A DNA stretch of 64,000 nucleotides, from positions 24,781,692 to 24,845,691 of the forward strand of contig CM041298.1 in assembly GCA_023052935.1 (NCBI GenBank), written 5' to 3'. The position numbers and the translations under genes were made by a program. Below the pieces are notes generated by a model. That model did no database searches. It saw only the letters and a list, made by a program, of their open reading frames with translations, and was not told the origin of the DNA. This DNA is from Piezodorus guildinii (taxonomy: Eukaryota; Arthropoda; Insecta; Hemiptera; Pentatomidae). Shown here in pieces: positions 21,841 through 33,624 of this stretch. The first letter of the stretch is position 1. Every line of letters begins with the position of its first letter.

Positions 21841-22109
21841 TTCCTCTAGAACATATTTTTTAGATAATAAAATTATAACAATTTAGAATTGAGTCTTTTG
21901 ACTTCAAAAATTGAGGGCTTACGTTTCAAGATGCGTATAGTCCGAATAACGGATAAAAAAAATGCTGTCTACGTCTTTTTTCCGATACTACTGGTTTAAT
22001 ATTTTTGAAATTTGGCAAAAAATACCAGGTCATGATTTTAACACCAATGCGTTGATACCCGCAGATTAGTTAAAAAATTTCGGGCGATTAAATATTTTTT
22101 TAATCTTAA

Positions 22110-22400
22110 TTTTTTTTTCTCTGGCGCGATAGGCCGTGTAGGCCCTTGGCCGCGTAGTATAGACTCCTGGGAGAATATACTCACGTTTCTCGAAGAAATG
22201 TTTTAGGGTATAGGGTCATCACTCCTTACGCCTATTTTTGCGAGTCTCCACCAGTAGGCTGACTACACCACTACCCGCGTGAGAGGCTGTGAGTCCCCAT
22301 TTAATTATATTCTTATAAAAGTCCCGCTGGGACTGGGACTCGAACTCACAACTCAGCCGTGGGAGACTAGCGCGCTAGCCACTCAGCCACCGTCTCCTAA
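22110..22400 (-). mobile_element. tRNA-derived SINE, family 3
   Basis: Read on the minus strand it begins GGAGACGGTGGCTGAGTGGC (A-box-like, Ser/Leu-tRNA type) and has GAGTTCGAGTCCC as B box. Its body carries GGAGACTCGC and CCAAGGGCCTACACGGCC-like sequence. Only one copy in this window. Confidence 0.75.
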
Positions 22401-22479
22401 TATTAAAAATTAGTTATTCTTAAAGATATAGAAAATCTTTATTAGAGTTTTTTTTTAACCAAGAAACCACGAATACTTT

Positions 22480-23160
22480 TGAAAAAAAAAAAAAATTAAA
22501 TTTTATCCATAAATACGTCCATAACTCAGTTATTTTTGAGGATAGAGAAAAATGTGTATAGAGTTTTAAAATCAGTAAAGCGCGATACAAAATAAAATCT
22601 TGCCTAATAATTAATAAAATAAAATCTGTTTCTCCTAATAATTAAATAAATACCATTAAGTGCTATTTTATAGGGAATTAAATTTCCTACAAAATGAAAA
22701 AAGAATCATTAAAATTGGTTTAGAAATAGCAGAGATATACCAGCGTTTTGAACTTTTTCTTCGCATTATTTATTGCTTTTCATATCACTTATTTTCCTAT
22801 CTACAGCTTTATAAACAGTGGTACCCTAATATTGTTATTTGAAAATAATAAACCATTGTAATAATAACTTTTTACATATTTTAATTCTCATCATTTAGTT
22901 TTATCTAAATATTATGTTTGATTTTATCTAAGAAACACTCAACAGCATCAAAAACGCTATTTAGAAATGCGATTATTTTCTAATGGCATTAAATCACACA
23001 TTCAATTTCGTTCCAGATTATACTAAAACATTTCATTTTGTAACTTTAATATGATGTTATTAATATAGTAGAAAAACAATTCTAGATTTTAACGATTCCT
23101 GTAAAATTTTCTAGATTCGGATGTAGTACCTTTCAGAAATTAACCACTTAATTTTATGGG
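22480..23160. repeat. Diverged dispersed repeats (relatives at 44100-44830 and 26990-28010)
   Basis: 22490-22600 is the reverse complement of the 'AAAATAACTGAGTTAT(A/G)GGCGTA..TATGGATAAAATTT' units of 44.3-44.75 kb. 22980-23150 shares GGATGTAGTACCTTTCAGAAATTAACC and AAATCACACATTCAATTTCGTTCCA-like words (in pieces) with 27.1-27.97 kb. Non-coding. Confidence 0.55.
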
Positions 23161-23164
23161 TAAC

Positions 23165-23430
23165 GTTCGCTTAAATGTATGCCTTAAGGCTCTTATGGTT
23201 CTCTGATTTTGATGAAAATGTTGCTGGAACATCTCAGGCGTATAGTTGTCTTAAATATGACATTTTAGTTTCGTACGACTTTTCGTTTTCGTGCAAGTCT
23301 TACTACACCCCAATACACACATGCACGGACATTTTTGCGCGTCTTGGTTTATTGGAAACCCTAAAACGTGTATTTTTAGTTAAAACTCGATTTTGAAAAT
23401 GTATTCACATAAGTGAAAGTAGTTGTACTT
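23165..23430 (-). mobile_element. MITE-A fragment
   Basis: Reverse-oriented: CTCAGGCGTATAGTTGTCTT, CGTACGACTTTTCGTTTTCG and CCCTAAAACGTGTATTT in MITE-A order, ending at AAGTGAAAGT. Confidence 0.8.
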
Positions 23431-23499
23431 TTCCGGCCAATATAACAATGGAAAGTATTGCGTATTCGTAAAACTTTTTTAATTCGCGTTCTGAATGGA

Positions 23500-23810
23500 A
23501 ATACGATTCTTTAGCCTTGTCCATGTACCGTGTAAAAACTTGAATAGCATTAGTTTTCTCAACATTTAACTTTAGATTGTAGTCAAATTTGATTCAGATC
23601 TGCTATCACTGGCAGATATCATCTGCTAGTGATAGGTTCGAAGGAGAGAAAAAATAAATAAAATAAACAATCATTAACATAGGTATGGTACTGGGAGTGA
23701 TGGATATAGACGGGAATGTCACTCATGTAAAGGGAAAATAAATTGTGAGATTGTGATGAACCCTGTGAAACACCACATGATAGAGGCCATGCCCTGGAGG
23801 TTTTGTATAT
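23500..23810 (-). pseudogene. LINE fragment with reverse transcriptase motif B
   Basis: The minus strand reads WPLSCGVSQGSSQSHNLFSL then YMSDIPVYIHHSQYHTYVND, the motif B region of a CR1/Rex-type reverse transcriptase, continuing to LNVEKTNAIQVF (post-motif C). The catalytic Asp pair lies in or near a deleted part. This is a different family from LINE-A. Confidence 0.7.
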
Positions 23811-24009
23811 ATTATTTACTTAATAGTATTAAATTCATTTAAATAAATGACCATGGAAATAATATTAAAATACTCATTCACAGAATATTTGCAAAAATTA
23901 AATAGTGATATTGGGAAAAAGTAAATAATAAAAAAAAAAGTGAACTTAAATACATGCGTTATTGTCCTTCAAGCTCCATTTTTACCATTTTCTACAAAAC
24001 ACCTTTTAT

Positions 24010-24545
24010 AAATTTGGTTAAACTTACCTTGTTGATGTAAAATTAAATGGGATTTAATATCATGTAAATTTAATCCCCTTTGAAATAGTCTGACGGGGCT
24101 TGAGTCCAGAATTTTCTCTTTTCTCTCTAAAGTACCTTTAATTTATTTTATATTTTAAACAATTTTCCATCTCCTTGTTAAAAAAATATATAAATAAATT
24201 AAAAAAAAAAAAACTTAAATAAGCAACTAAGACATATTTTTATCTGGTATCAGCAATAATATAGATGAATAATATATTCTTAAAAAGAGTTTATAACATA
24301 AATATGTAACTTACATAGCTGTAAAATATAATGAAGAGTATATATAATATATAATACTATAAATATATAAAAGTTTATAAACTAAAGTGATTTGTATTAT
24401 TATTGCATTTTATCCACAATATTTTCTTCAAAACTAAATTTATTTATTTTTTATTCAACTTTAATTTTATCCAAGCTCGCAGAAGAAGAAAAATAAGTTT
24501 ATTTAAAATTTATTTTAAAAAGGGCGGTAAGTAAAAGTTTGAAAC
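24010..24545 (+). mobile_element. MITE-A fragment, old
   Basis: Starts at the TTGATGTAAAATTAAATGGG landmark and ends at GGGCGGTAAGTAAAAGT, the 3' inverted repeat. The 5' half is missing. Confidence 0.65.
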
Positions 24546-24549
24546 TGTA

Positions 24550-25380
24550 TCCAACTGATTCTTCGGCGATGAAATAATATTGAAAGAAAACTTAAACGGG
24601 GTTTAAAAATGCTTTTACCAACCTTCAGAAAATCGTAAGCCGTGACTTGAATGGTTTTTAAGTGAATTTAATGTATAGATAATTAAAAGTAATAAATGAT
24701 TTTTAATTTCAGATATGTTTTTTTTTTTTTTTTTATTAAATAGCTAATTCGATTATACATCATTTTTAAGATAGTTTAACAAGGCTTTAATGCAGAATTC
24801 GAAATAGTTTTTTTCGCTTAAATACCTTCATTCTTTCATATTAGAAATAAATAACTTTTTCCATTCTCAGTAGTAATAAAAAATGTACATTTATGAAACA
24901 ATTTATTAATCAAATATTGTGGAAAATGTGCATGAAACAGAAATTATAAATGTAAGCAGTCTGAGGGTTAATAGGGACTTTTCAACAATTATAAAATAGA
25001 ATAGAATAGAAAAAAAAAATTATTCTGGGACTTTGTCCCTTAAGAATAACATGAAATTTACAAGTAAAAGTTGCATATCTGGCCAGATAATATTAAATAG
25101 ACATAATTATGTACATAGGCAAAAGAGGTAGATAAAGAAATTTATATAAATGTATGTACATACACATCTCTATGTACCAAAGATAAGAAAAAGCAAAAAA
25201 AAAAGTAAAGTAAACAAATAGTAAATTGAAAGTAAGAAACAACTAATTTTGAATACTCTAACCAAAAATAATAATAATATATACATGTATATATGAAATA
25301 AAATAAATAAGAAGGTAAACATAGGATATTCATTCCTTATAATGATTATAATGAAAAATCTAATTTAAAATTAAAGATTA
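24550..25380. other. No gene recognised
   Basis: Very AT-rich with homopolymer runs. Short frames found here are low-complexity (Phe/Tyr/Leu-rich) and not convincing. Confidence 0.5.
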
Positions 25381-25384
25381 ACAA

Positions 25385-25500
25385 GCGTCAGTTTGGAATA
25401 ATAGGTGTTGGAAAAGGCGATATTTGAATGTGGATAAGGAAGAAGCATGACGTATATTGGAAGGAATGGAATTCCAGAATGTAATGGAACGGGCAATTAT
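25385..25500 (-). pseudogene. LINE fragment, extreme C-terminus (LINE-E)
   Basis: The minus strand resembles the RT end motif R..FWNSIPSNIR-type: TTCTGGAATTCCATTCCTTCC with LPHIQ-like downstream. The same pattern occurs at 39290-39420 (minus) and 46075-46270 (plus). Confidence 0.45.
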
Positions 25501-25889
25501 CAAGTTCAACAAATCGTTACATTTTTATAATTTTTTTTTTCAATAAAGTGTTTATAATAATTCTTAATTTGATAGTTTCTAATAGCAAGTTTTATTCCTC
25601 CTAAAATATTCTTACAGGACCAAAATGCCGAATTTTTAAAGTACCATTTTTTTTTTTTTTTTTTACTAGAAATCTTACATTTTTAGTGGTAATCAGAACA
25701 GTATAATTTAAAAAAAAAATATGATACGATTGGAAAATCAGCCAACTAAGAATTAATAAAAAAAATAGATTTTCTAACATCTGACGAAAAACGCATAGAC
25801 TTATGTATTCTATTGTTAAAGATAATAATTTCAATTGTTTTTTTTATAAGAAAACAATGATTTTTTTTTCTCTTTTTATTACTTTTATT

Positions 25890-26545
25890 TAACTGTGTAT
25901 GAAATATATACTGAGGGAAAGTGTTCAGAACGTGAAAATTTTCGAATTCCTTTTTCGGGAAACACAGGTTTTAGGGTTCCCTTGGGTTGAATAAACAGCA
26001 CTAACGATTTTGATTCAACTCGCTATATCGATGTAAAATTTCATGGAATTCAATATCATGTAGGTTTCACTCTGATTGAAATAGTCTGACAGAACGTAAA
26101 TGCCGATATTTTAAATTCTTACCTCTAAAATACCTTTAATTTTTTATATTGGACAAAAATACCTATATCATCTTGTTAGAATTGATAAAAAACGAATAAA
26201 TGAATAAGTTAAAGGAAGTCGATATCTAACTAAAGGAGAAAAGAATTTTTTTTTAATGCAATTTTTGTGTTTCTAAACATAAAAATAGTAATATATATTA
26301 TAGATAATCGTTAGAAAGCTAAAGATTTTAGAAAAAAATATTATACGAAAAGTTGTAAAAGTTATTTTATTTAATAATATAGAATACTATTTAATTAAAC
26401 ACGTGATTTAATTGAAACTAAATGTAATTAATACTTTTAAAGTTCATTTTCATATCGAACTGTAATTAAATACTCGTAAATTAATTTTAACAACGGCGAT
26501 AAGTGAAAGTCGTGTGTTGCACTCACCAGGTTTTTTTCTATATGT
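25890..26545 (+). mobile_element. MITE-A copy with internal deletion
   Basis: Runs from GAAAATTTTCGAATTCC near the start to GGCGATAAGTGAAAGTCGTG at the end. The GT-rich and GCCACTTT segment is deleted: the text jumps from GGGTTGAATAA to ACGATTTTGATT. Confidence 0.85.
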
Positions 26546-26549
26546 TCGT

Positions 26550-28130
26550 AAATATCTCATTGTGTTTTTTTTTTCTTATTCTCTTTGTTTATTGAAACAT
26601 AATTGTATACACTTATTATCATTAATGTTTTTGGCCAGTTGCAATTTTTAGTTTGTTAATTTGTATAATTCTTTAGGGACTTGGTCTCAGAATAAAGTTT
26701 CTTGTTCAATACTATTATATTTTATATTTAAGCATTTACTATAAAATATAAAAGAGAAAAAAATATAAATTTTATTAAAGTATAAACTTTTTTCATTATA
26801 TGCATGGTTTATGACTCGCTATTAAGTTCTGAACGTCTCAACATGATATTTCTACGTCCACTACAGACGTCATAAGCCTTGAATAAAAATAAAATATGGA
26901 TATTTTAACGTTTTAAAATTGAAATTTTCATAATATACGAAAGGAAATTTTTTTTCGAGATTGATATTTTGACATATTTGTGTTCTAACGGTTTAGATTT
27001 ATCTAAATCCGTCATCATATTTTATCTAACATACAAACCCCATAAAAATCCTTTAAAAACGTATAAAAAAATTGCTTTTAATTCCAAAAGATACTAAATC
27101 CACATTTCATTTCATTCCAAATGGTACTAAAAACATTTCTTTCCAAAATGTACTACATCTTCTGTAAACAAATAATATTTCCTTTTATTTAATTCTAAAT
27201 TCATAGTATTTCTTTTTGCAGCTACAAAATGTGGTTTTAAAATTTTCAGAAACTCACTTTTTAATAAAATAATGGTATTTGATTCAGCAAATAGTTGGAA
27301 ATAGCATTCAAACGAACTTGCTAAATATGAGAAGAAAAACCGTGCCTGATCTAATGTGGTAGATTTTTTTTTTTTTAATGTAAAATAAAATATTTTTACC
27401 AGCTTTATTTATCAGTCTCAATAGTTAAATATTGTTAACACGTATGTTAATGATATAGATAAATTTTCTAAATTTACACAAATAGTAAATACAAGTTCAA
27501 AACAAACTTCATAATTACATACTTTCTTATTATAGTGCCATAAAGAGATTAATGTTCCTTTGAATATTCACTTTCTGTATGACATATAGATAATCAATGA
27601 AATTAGCCAACAAAGAACGATACTTCTCAGAGGGAAAATGAGGTAATGTACATAACTTAGTAATTAACGATATAAAGACGTTAGTTATCGGTAATGTTGT
27701 ATGAGGAAGGTTATAGTGTCTGTTATTAACTTATCGCGCGTTATATTCTTCTAAAAAGTACTATATCCCTTTTGATTCTTTCCAAAAAGTACTATATCCA
27801 TATTATATTGTTGTAAAAGTCATGGGAAAAGTGCAATAATTTGGAAAAATGAGTTGGTAACCCACTTATAAATCAAGTTTAGTTTTTAATAAAAAAAGAA
27901 TCACGTAAATTGGTCCAATAATAAATAAATGACAGATTTTTGTGTTCCAAGGTGGATATAGTACCTTTTCGAAATCAACGTCTCAAATATTATTGTATAC
28001 TTCTTAAAATTATGCGAAATTTGCATTAAAATATAGGATTCATTATAGGATAAACAAATATTATTAGTTTGAATATGTATTTAGTACTGGTAGCAAGAAT
28101 TATTAAGTTATTGTTTGTTTGTTTGTTAAT
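26550..28130. repeat. AT-rich tract with dispersed 'AAAGTACTA(T/C)ATCC' words
   Basis: Repeated CCAAAAAGTACTATATCC-like words at about 27142-27160, 27755-27775 and 27780-27800, and inverted as GGATATAGTACCTTTTCGAAA at 27950-27970. Probably an old repeat family shared with 22.98-23.15 kb. No gene seen. Confidence 0.45.
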
Positions 28131-28132
28131 TT

Positions 28133-28402
28133 ATTTAACGTCACTTTATGCTACTATGGCTAATCGGACGATGCTACAGTGGGAGTCCTAAATTTTGCCT
28201 ATCCAGGTTTTATTAGGATAGGGATCTTTAACGAGTACCTGAAATTGCACAGGCTCGGGACCACCTTTTAACGTTCCCTCCGAAGGACGGCGTAACTAAG
28301 GATTTTTTACTCCCATTAAAAAATCCTAGGACCACCTGCGGGTTCGAACCCGTGACCTTTAGCATGGGAGGCTGTTACGCTAGCCACCCAGCTACAAGTG
28401 AT
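28133..28402 (-). mobile_element. tRNA-derived SINE, family 2, fullest copy
   Basis: The minus strand starts ATCACTTGTAGCTGGGTGGC (A-box region), with B box GGGTTCGAACCC (near 28343-28354). The body then contains GATCCCTATCCTAATAAAACC and CACTGTAGCATCGTCCG. Other copies are at 11840-12045 and 45085-45315. Confidence 0.85.
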
Positions 28403-28409
28403 CCCTATT

Positions 28410-29450
28410 ATTAAGTTATTCTTTTGTCTCTAGAAAGAACCATTATTTTTTATTAATGAGATATTGCTGAACTGTTTTCGTCAGTGAAAGTTAAACATTC
28501 ATGAGCGGTAAGTATAAATATGCTGTTAGCAAACTTTTCGGAGTTTATTTTGTAAATCAGTTTGGTGTTTATTTTAAGTCCGATTTAACTTCAGAAGAAA
28601 AATAAGCCACAGAGAAATTATAATTTATATTCTGGTTTTTTTTTTCTTTTATAATTTATTATTTTTAAGCAATTAGATAAGAGTAATAATGACATTTTAA
28701 CATATATATTAAAACAAAACAAAAAAATGTGTTGCGCGCCACACACGACTTTCACTTGCCTTCGTTTAATTTAATGTTGTCGCTTTTAATTTATTTCAAA
28801 CTCTCATAAAAAAATCTCAAAACGGCAAATAAAGTACGCTCATGTTTCGCAGGAATGATTTTTTTTTCTGTCTTTGAGCCATCTACCGGCTGTGAACTCG
28901 TCATCTCATCTTTAAAAGGCTGTTGGGCTAGCTACTACACTACAGATGCCACTAATAGATCATGTGGGTATAAATATCTATTTTGTTATCTGCTCATAAT
29001 TTTATTCAATGATGTACATTTTATAATGGTTTCTTGGAAAATGTTTTTTTCTTTATTTTTCGTTTTTGCTTTAGATAAATTTGTAGGGGAAGTTTCCGAC
29101 TATCTACCCAAGCTATACGGACTCCCAAGCCCGTATTTAGGGAATCCCGGACTAAAATATAAGTTTTTCGAAGAAATATTTTTATGATATCTGTAAAATA
29201 TTTTCTAATCTTATTCAGTTTAACGAAAATTTAAAAATCTGGTGGGGGAAACGCACGACTTTGACGGTTGTCAAAATCACTTTAAGAACTAATAAATATA
29301 GTTCAAATAGGTTTAAAGAAATATGTTATGTTTCATTGCAAACACATATTTAAATTAAAAAATCTGTTGAGCGCAACACACGACTTTCACTTATCTCCTT
29401 TGTTTAAATTAATTTAAGAATATTTAAATACAGTTCTAGATAAAAATATA
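28410..29450. other. MITE-A ends and a SINE scrap, otherwise no gene
   Basis: Isolated reversed MITE-A 3' ends (TGCGCGCCACACACGACTTT at about 28734-28755; ATCTGTTGAGCGCAACACACG at about 29360-29380). A family 2-like tRNA head remnant (GGCTGTTGGGCTAGCTAC) lies at about 28917-28935. A 110-codon open frame over 28855-29187 crosses these repeats and is not supported as a gene. Confidence 0.55.
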
Positions 29451-29454
29451 ATGT

Positions 29455-30690
29455 TAAAAATCTGGTGTGGGAACACACGACTTTCAACTACCTCCGGTTT
29501 TAAAATCGATTAAAGCATTTTCAAATACAGTTAGAGATTAAAATGAGTGAAACTATTAAAGAACTAATTAGAATGAATTTCTATAGAAACATGCATTTTA
29601 CTAAAAAATCGATTACATTAGTATCTATAATAATCAGTTAGTTTTATCGGCTTTTCATCACTCTTCATTACCTTTTACAAGGTTAGGTACAAATTAATAT
29701 TTTTTCCGAAATCTTTAGTTTTCCAACGGTGTATTATACATGTGTATTAATGTTCTTATGTTCAAAAACAAAAACATTGCAAAAAATATTTTTTTTTAAT
29801 TTTCTCCTTTACTGTAACTAACAATGTCGAATTCCATCAACTTATATATTTACCTGTTTTCTATCAATGGTAACAAGATAATATGGTTATTTTTATAGGA
29901 TATACCAAATTAAAAACAGTTTAAAAGAAAATATTGGCATTTAAGCAAAATGAGACTATTTTAATCAGAATGAAACCTAGATTATATTAAAGCTCATTAA
30001 ATCTTAAACCCATACAGCAAGTTAATTCGGTATCAAATCAAATCGGTTATGCTGTTTTCGAGAAAATCTTAAAAGGATGCAAAACGATTTTTTTTTTTTT
30101 TTTTTTGGGGGGGGGGGGCTTAAATAGGAAATTTTAGTTTAATACTAATTTTCGTTTTTTGGTACTCAGGGAACCCGAAAATGTGTATTTCTAGACTTCT
30201 AAAATTTCCACGATTTCTTTATAAACATTTTAAATATCGTCATTTATGACTATTCAGAACGCCAGACTATTTCAATCAGAATGAAACATAAATTATATTA
30301 ATGTTCATACAAATTTACATCGAAATAGCGAGTTTAATCAAAATCGCTAGAACCTTTTTTGAGAAAATCGTAAAAAGGTGCAAAATGCATGGTATAAAGT
30401 GGCGGCTCTTCTGGTTAGCTGTTTTTAATGAAAAAGTTTCAGTAATATCTCGGGCGTATAGTTGTCTTAAATATGAAATTTCAGTTTCATAGGACTTTTA
30501 ATTTACGCGCGGGAGTTACCATACACACACACACACACACAAACAGACAGACCTTTTTTTGGGACTTGGTCATTTGGATACAGAATACCCTAAAACGTGT
30601 ATTTCCGTTGAAAACTGGAATTCGAAAATTTTCACGATCTCAATACTTTCCCTTCCTATATATTTCATACGTAGGTAAGTGAAAGTAAAA
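29455..30690 (-). mobile_element. MITE-A copy with internal duplication and T20G12 tract
   Basis: Reverse copy from AAAAATCTGGTGTGGGAACA to GTAGGTAAGTGAAAGTAAAA. The segment ACTATTT(T/C)AATCAGAATGAAAC...GAGAAAATC occurs twice (about 29950-30085 and 30265-30370). Between the two lies a run of about 20 T followed by 12 G (30088-30118). A (CA)n tract at 30522-30540 is in the usual GT-rich position. Confidence 0.88.
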
Positions 30691-31325
30691 TTTATTATAT
30701 ACCTAGTATGCTGTTATTATTGTCTATTTAACTTGTTTAAATATGTTTTTTTACTTTAATATAATTTAAATAATAAAAAAGCAAAAGTAAAAAAAACAAA
30801 AAATAAATAGGATATAGGAACGAGCGGAAGCTGTCAAGACAAGGAAAGAGGATCAAGCTTCAAGCGGGCCTGTGACAGGAACATGACGGGGGAAAAAATG
30901 TGCCGTTTTATTTTCACAATTTTTTTTTTTTCTTTTTCAACTAAGTATTTCATCTTTATTTAGGTTTCTATTATTTTTACATATCTTATAAAGAAAAATG
31001 TCTTTAAAAATAATAGAAACACGATTAAATTGAGTTTTAGTTAGGCAGATTATTTTTGTTTTTTTTGTGTGTGTTAATTACAATAATGCTGATATACATT
31101 GTGGCGGATTGTATTTTTTCTCTTTTTAATAAAATATTCAAATTAAAAAAATGATAAAAAATCTGTTTTGGGCAACACAAATTAACTTACTGCTGATGTT
31201 AAAAATATTTAAGAATTATTACATAAATTTAGAGTTGAAATTCGACTAAAGAATTATGTTACGTTGTAATCACTTACGTTTGTGCTCTATCCTTCACTAT
31301 ACACTTCCTTCCATAACTTTGTATA
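30690..31325. other. No gene recognised
   Basis: AT-rich, with a short less AT-rich patch (about 30808-30900) that has no recognisable frame. Confidence 0.5.
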
Positions 31326-31328
31326 TAA

Positions 31329-31476
31329 TAGGGGTACTCACTACGTTTGCTATAGCATGGTATTTGTGTTATTTTGCTAAACCCGTGGAGTTTCTACAGT
31401 TATTTCCTATATAAAATTGATGGGTTTAGCACAATAGCACGAATAGCATCTATAGCAAACGTAGTGAGTACCCCTA
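31329..31476. mobile_element. Short MITE (144 bp) with perfect 25-bp-plus inverted ends and TA target site
   Basis: 31331 GGGGTACTCACTACGTTTGC... is mirrored exactly by ...GCAAACGTAGTGAGTACCCC ending at 31474. It is flanked by TA on both sides (31329-31330, 31475-31476). The inner part is also loosely self-complementary (GCTAAACCC / GGGTTTAGC). Tc1/mariner-type target site; no coding capacity. Confidence 0.9.
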
Positions 31477-31719
31477 ATATATGTTTTTCTTAAATCTTTA
31501 GCTTTCCAAAAGTATATTATAAATCTTTATTACTATTCCTATAGTCAGGATTACTGGTGAATAAGTGCCAGTAAAAATATACCAATTAAAATAAATTGAA
31601 TTATGATTCAATTTTTTTTCTCGATAATATTGTAATAATGAGATGCTAAATGCTTATTAGCACTATTTTCGGGATAGAAAAATCATTGAGTAATTTTACT
31701 TAATAAATTATACATTTTT

Positions 31720-31843
31720 ACTTTCTCTTACTGTATATAGTAAGGGGAAGTATTGCGATCGTTAAAATCTTCGAATTCTAGTTTTCAACGGAAATACACG
31801 TTTTAGGGTCCCCTGAATCCAAATAACCAGGTCCCGCAAAAAC

Positions 31844-31885
<42 letters not shown>

Positions 31886-32640
31886 TAACTCCCGGACGGA
31901 AACGATAAGTCCTATGAAATTGAAATTTCATATCTAAGACAAATGTACGCCCGAGACGTAACAAAACCTTTTTCATCAAAATGAGCTTAGAAGAAGAGCC
32001 ACTTTTTACTATGCATTTTGCACCTTTTTTCGATTCTCTCGAAAACGGCTCTGACGATTTTAATTAAACTCGCTATATCGATGTAAAATTTAATAAACTT
32101 TGACTTCATGTAGGTTTTATTTTGATTCAAATTGTCTGACGGCTTAAATGCCGGTATTTTAAATTTTCTTCTTCTAAAGTACCTTTAGTGTAGTAGATTC
32201 TATAAAAATAAACATATTATCTTGCTAGCATTGATAAATAACAGCTAAATATGTAAGTTGTGCGAAATTAAAAAACAACTGAAGGAGAAAACTGAAAACA
32301 TATTTTTTTAATGCAATTTTTTGTTTTTGAACATAAGAACAGTAATATGCATGTATGATACACCGTTTGAAAGCTAAAGATTTTTAAAAAAATATTATCT
32401 TATACACAAGCTTTTAAAAGTTAATAGAGAGTGATGAAAAGCCGATAAAACTAACTGATTATTTTAGATAATAATATAATATATTTTTTAATAAAACACA
32501 TGTTTCTATAGAAATTCCATTTAATTAATTCTTTAATGGTTTCACTCATTTTTGTCTCTTACTGTACTTGAAAATTCTTTAATCGAGTTTAAAAACGGAG
32601 GTAAGTGAAAGTCGTGTGTTGCCCGCGCGAGATTTTCACA
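31720..32640 (+). mobile_element. MITE-A, near full-length reference copy
   Basis: Starts TTTACTTTCTCTTACTGTATATAGTAAGGGGAAG (described in pieces) and ends GGAGGTAAGTGAAAGTCGTG then TGTTGCCCGCGCGAG. The ends are inverted: ACTTTCACTTAC (consensus) against GTAAGTGAAAGT. It contains (GT)19 at about 31846-31883, CGATTTTAATTAAACTCGCT and the CATAAGAACAGTAATATGCA landmark. No open frame of note. A short inverted MITE-A end (about 32640-32695) abuts it. Confidence 0.9.
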
Positions 32641-32832
32641 TTCGCAATAATTCCCTTAATATATATTTCATATATAGCTAAGTAAAAGTAAAATTGTTTC
32701 GACAATTTTGTAGTTTTTGGATAGTAAAGTTCAATAAAAAAAAAAGAATTTTTTATTAGATTTAAACAATTATAAATTTTAATTAATGAAAGGGAAAAAA
32801 AAACTTGGTAATATCCTTTTCTTTATATCAAG

Positions 32833-33066
32833 ATGGAGCATAAGACAATTCTTCTAGCCAAGAGGGAAGATATACTAAATGAGCGTTCTTTCCCCGAAGC
32901 GGGTATCAGAGCGAACAACCTTTTCTCCATTTATAGTTTGAGCCAGTACTCCAAGACAGTAGTTTTCACGGCGAGAAACGAAAGAGGAAAAGTTGCTGAT
33001 GGAAAACTTGGGTCTGGGAGGAGTTACAGTTTTCAGGTACTTCGCTGCTCCGACAAAGTGCAGGTA
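32833..33066 (+). CDS. Candidate first coding exon, unknown protein (weak)
   Basis: ATG at 32833 opens a frame with normal amino-acid composition (MEHKTILLAKREDILNERSF ... YSFQVLRCSDKVQ) in a stretch richer in GC than its surroundings and free of the repeat families seen here. The frame runs to 33099, but GTGCAG|GTAACTT at about 33061-33070 is a good splice donor, and TTTTCAG|GTACTT at about 33033 is another. I do not recognise the protein. It may be a single exon of a host gene or a chance frame. Confidence 0.25.
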
Positions 33067-33304
33067 ACTTGTTCGAATTCACCTTCTTGGCTTTACTGAT
33101 GCATCTTCCGTCTTTCCTATCTCATCCTCCAGGAATTGGTTTTCTTATTCTTTATGTTTCTCACTTTTGGCAGGATAACATTATATGATGAATCTATTTT
33201 AGATGATTAATGCAAAATAAAAATTGCTTAAGAATCTGTAAATTAACTAAATCATGTTATAGAAGAAAAAAAAAAAAAAAAAAAACCTGTACTACTACAG
33301 CCCA

Positions 33305-33555
33305 TGAAGAGTTTTGGGCTAGGCCGTGCAATGACGTGATTCGGCCGAGATCACTCTCAGACGCCAGGTTTTTGCCCCATTTTGGGTACCCACTTTATAG
33401 AGGCTAGGTGTGCCCCAGGAGGGTCTCCATACCCCAGGATCGCTCCCCGGCTGAAATTACAGAATAAATAATATTCCGCCACAGCCGGAATTCGAACCCA
33501 GGTCCTGGAACACAGTAGACTAGCGCTCTACCCCCTAGACCATGCCGCTCCCTTA
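33305..33555 (-). mobile_element. tRNA-derived SINE, family 1, reverse copy
   Basis: The minus strand has the A-box region (GGTCTAGGGGGTAGAGCGCT) and B box GGGTTCGAATTCC (33488-33500). The body GGAGACCCTCCTGGGGCACA and GGGTACCCA is shared with 10525-10745. Confidence 0.85.
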
Positions 33556-33624
33556 AATTATGGTTAATACCGTCGGTATTTCGTCACTTCGGGGATCCTA
33601 ATAAAATAAATAATAAATTTTAGT

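Noticed and set aside
28855..29187. 110-aa membrane protein
   Set aside because: The frame crosses a SINE remnant and AT-rich repeat sequence; its hydrophobicity comes from T-rich DNA.
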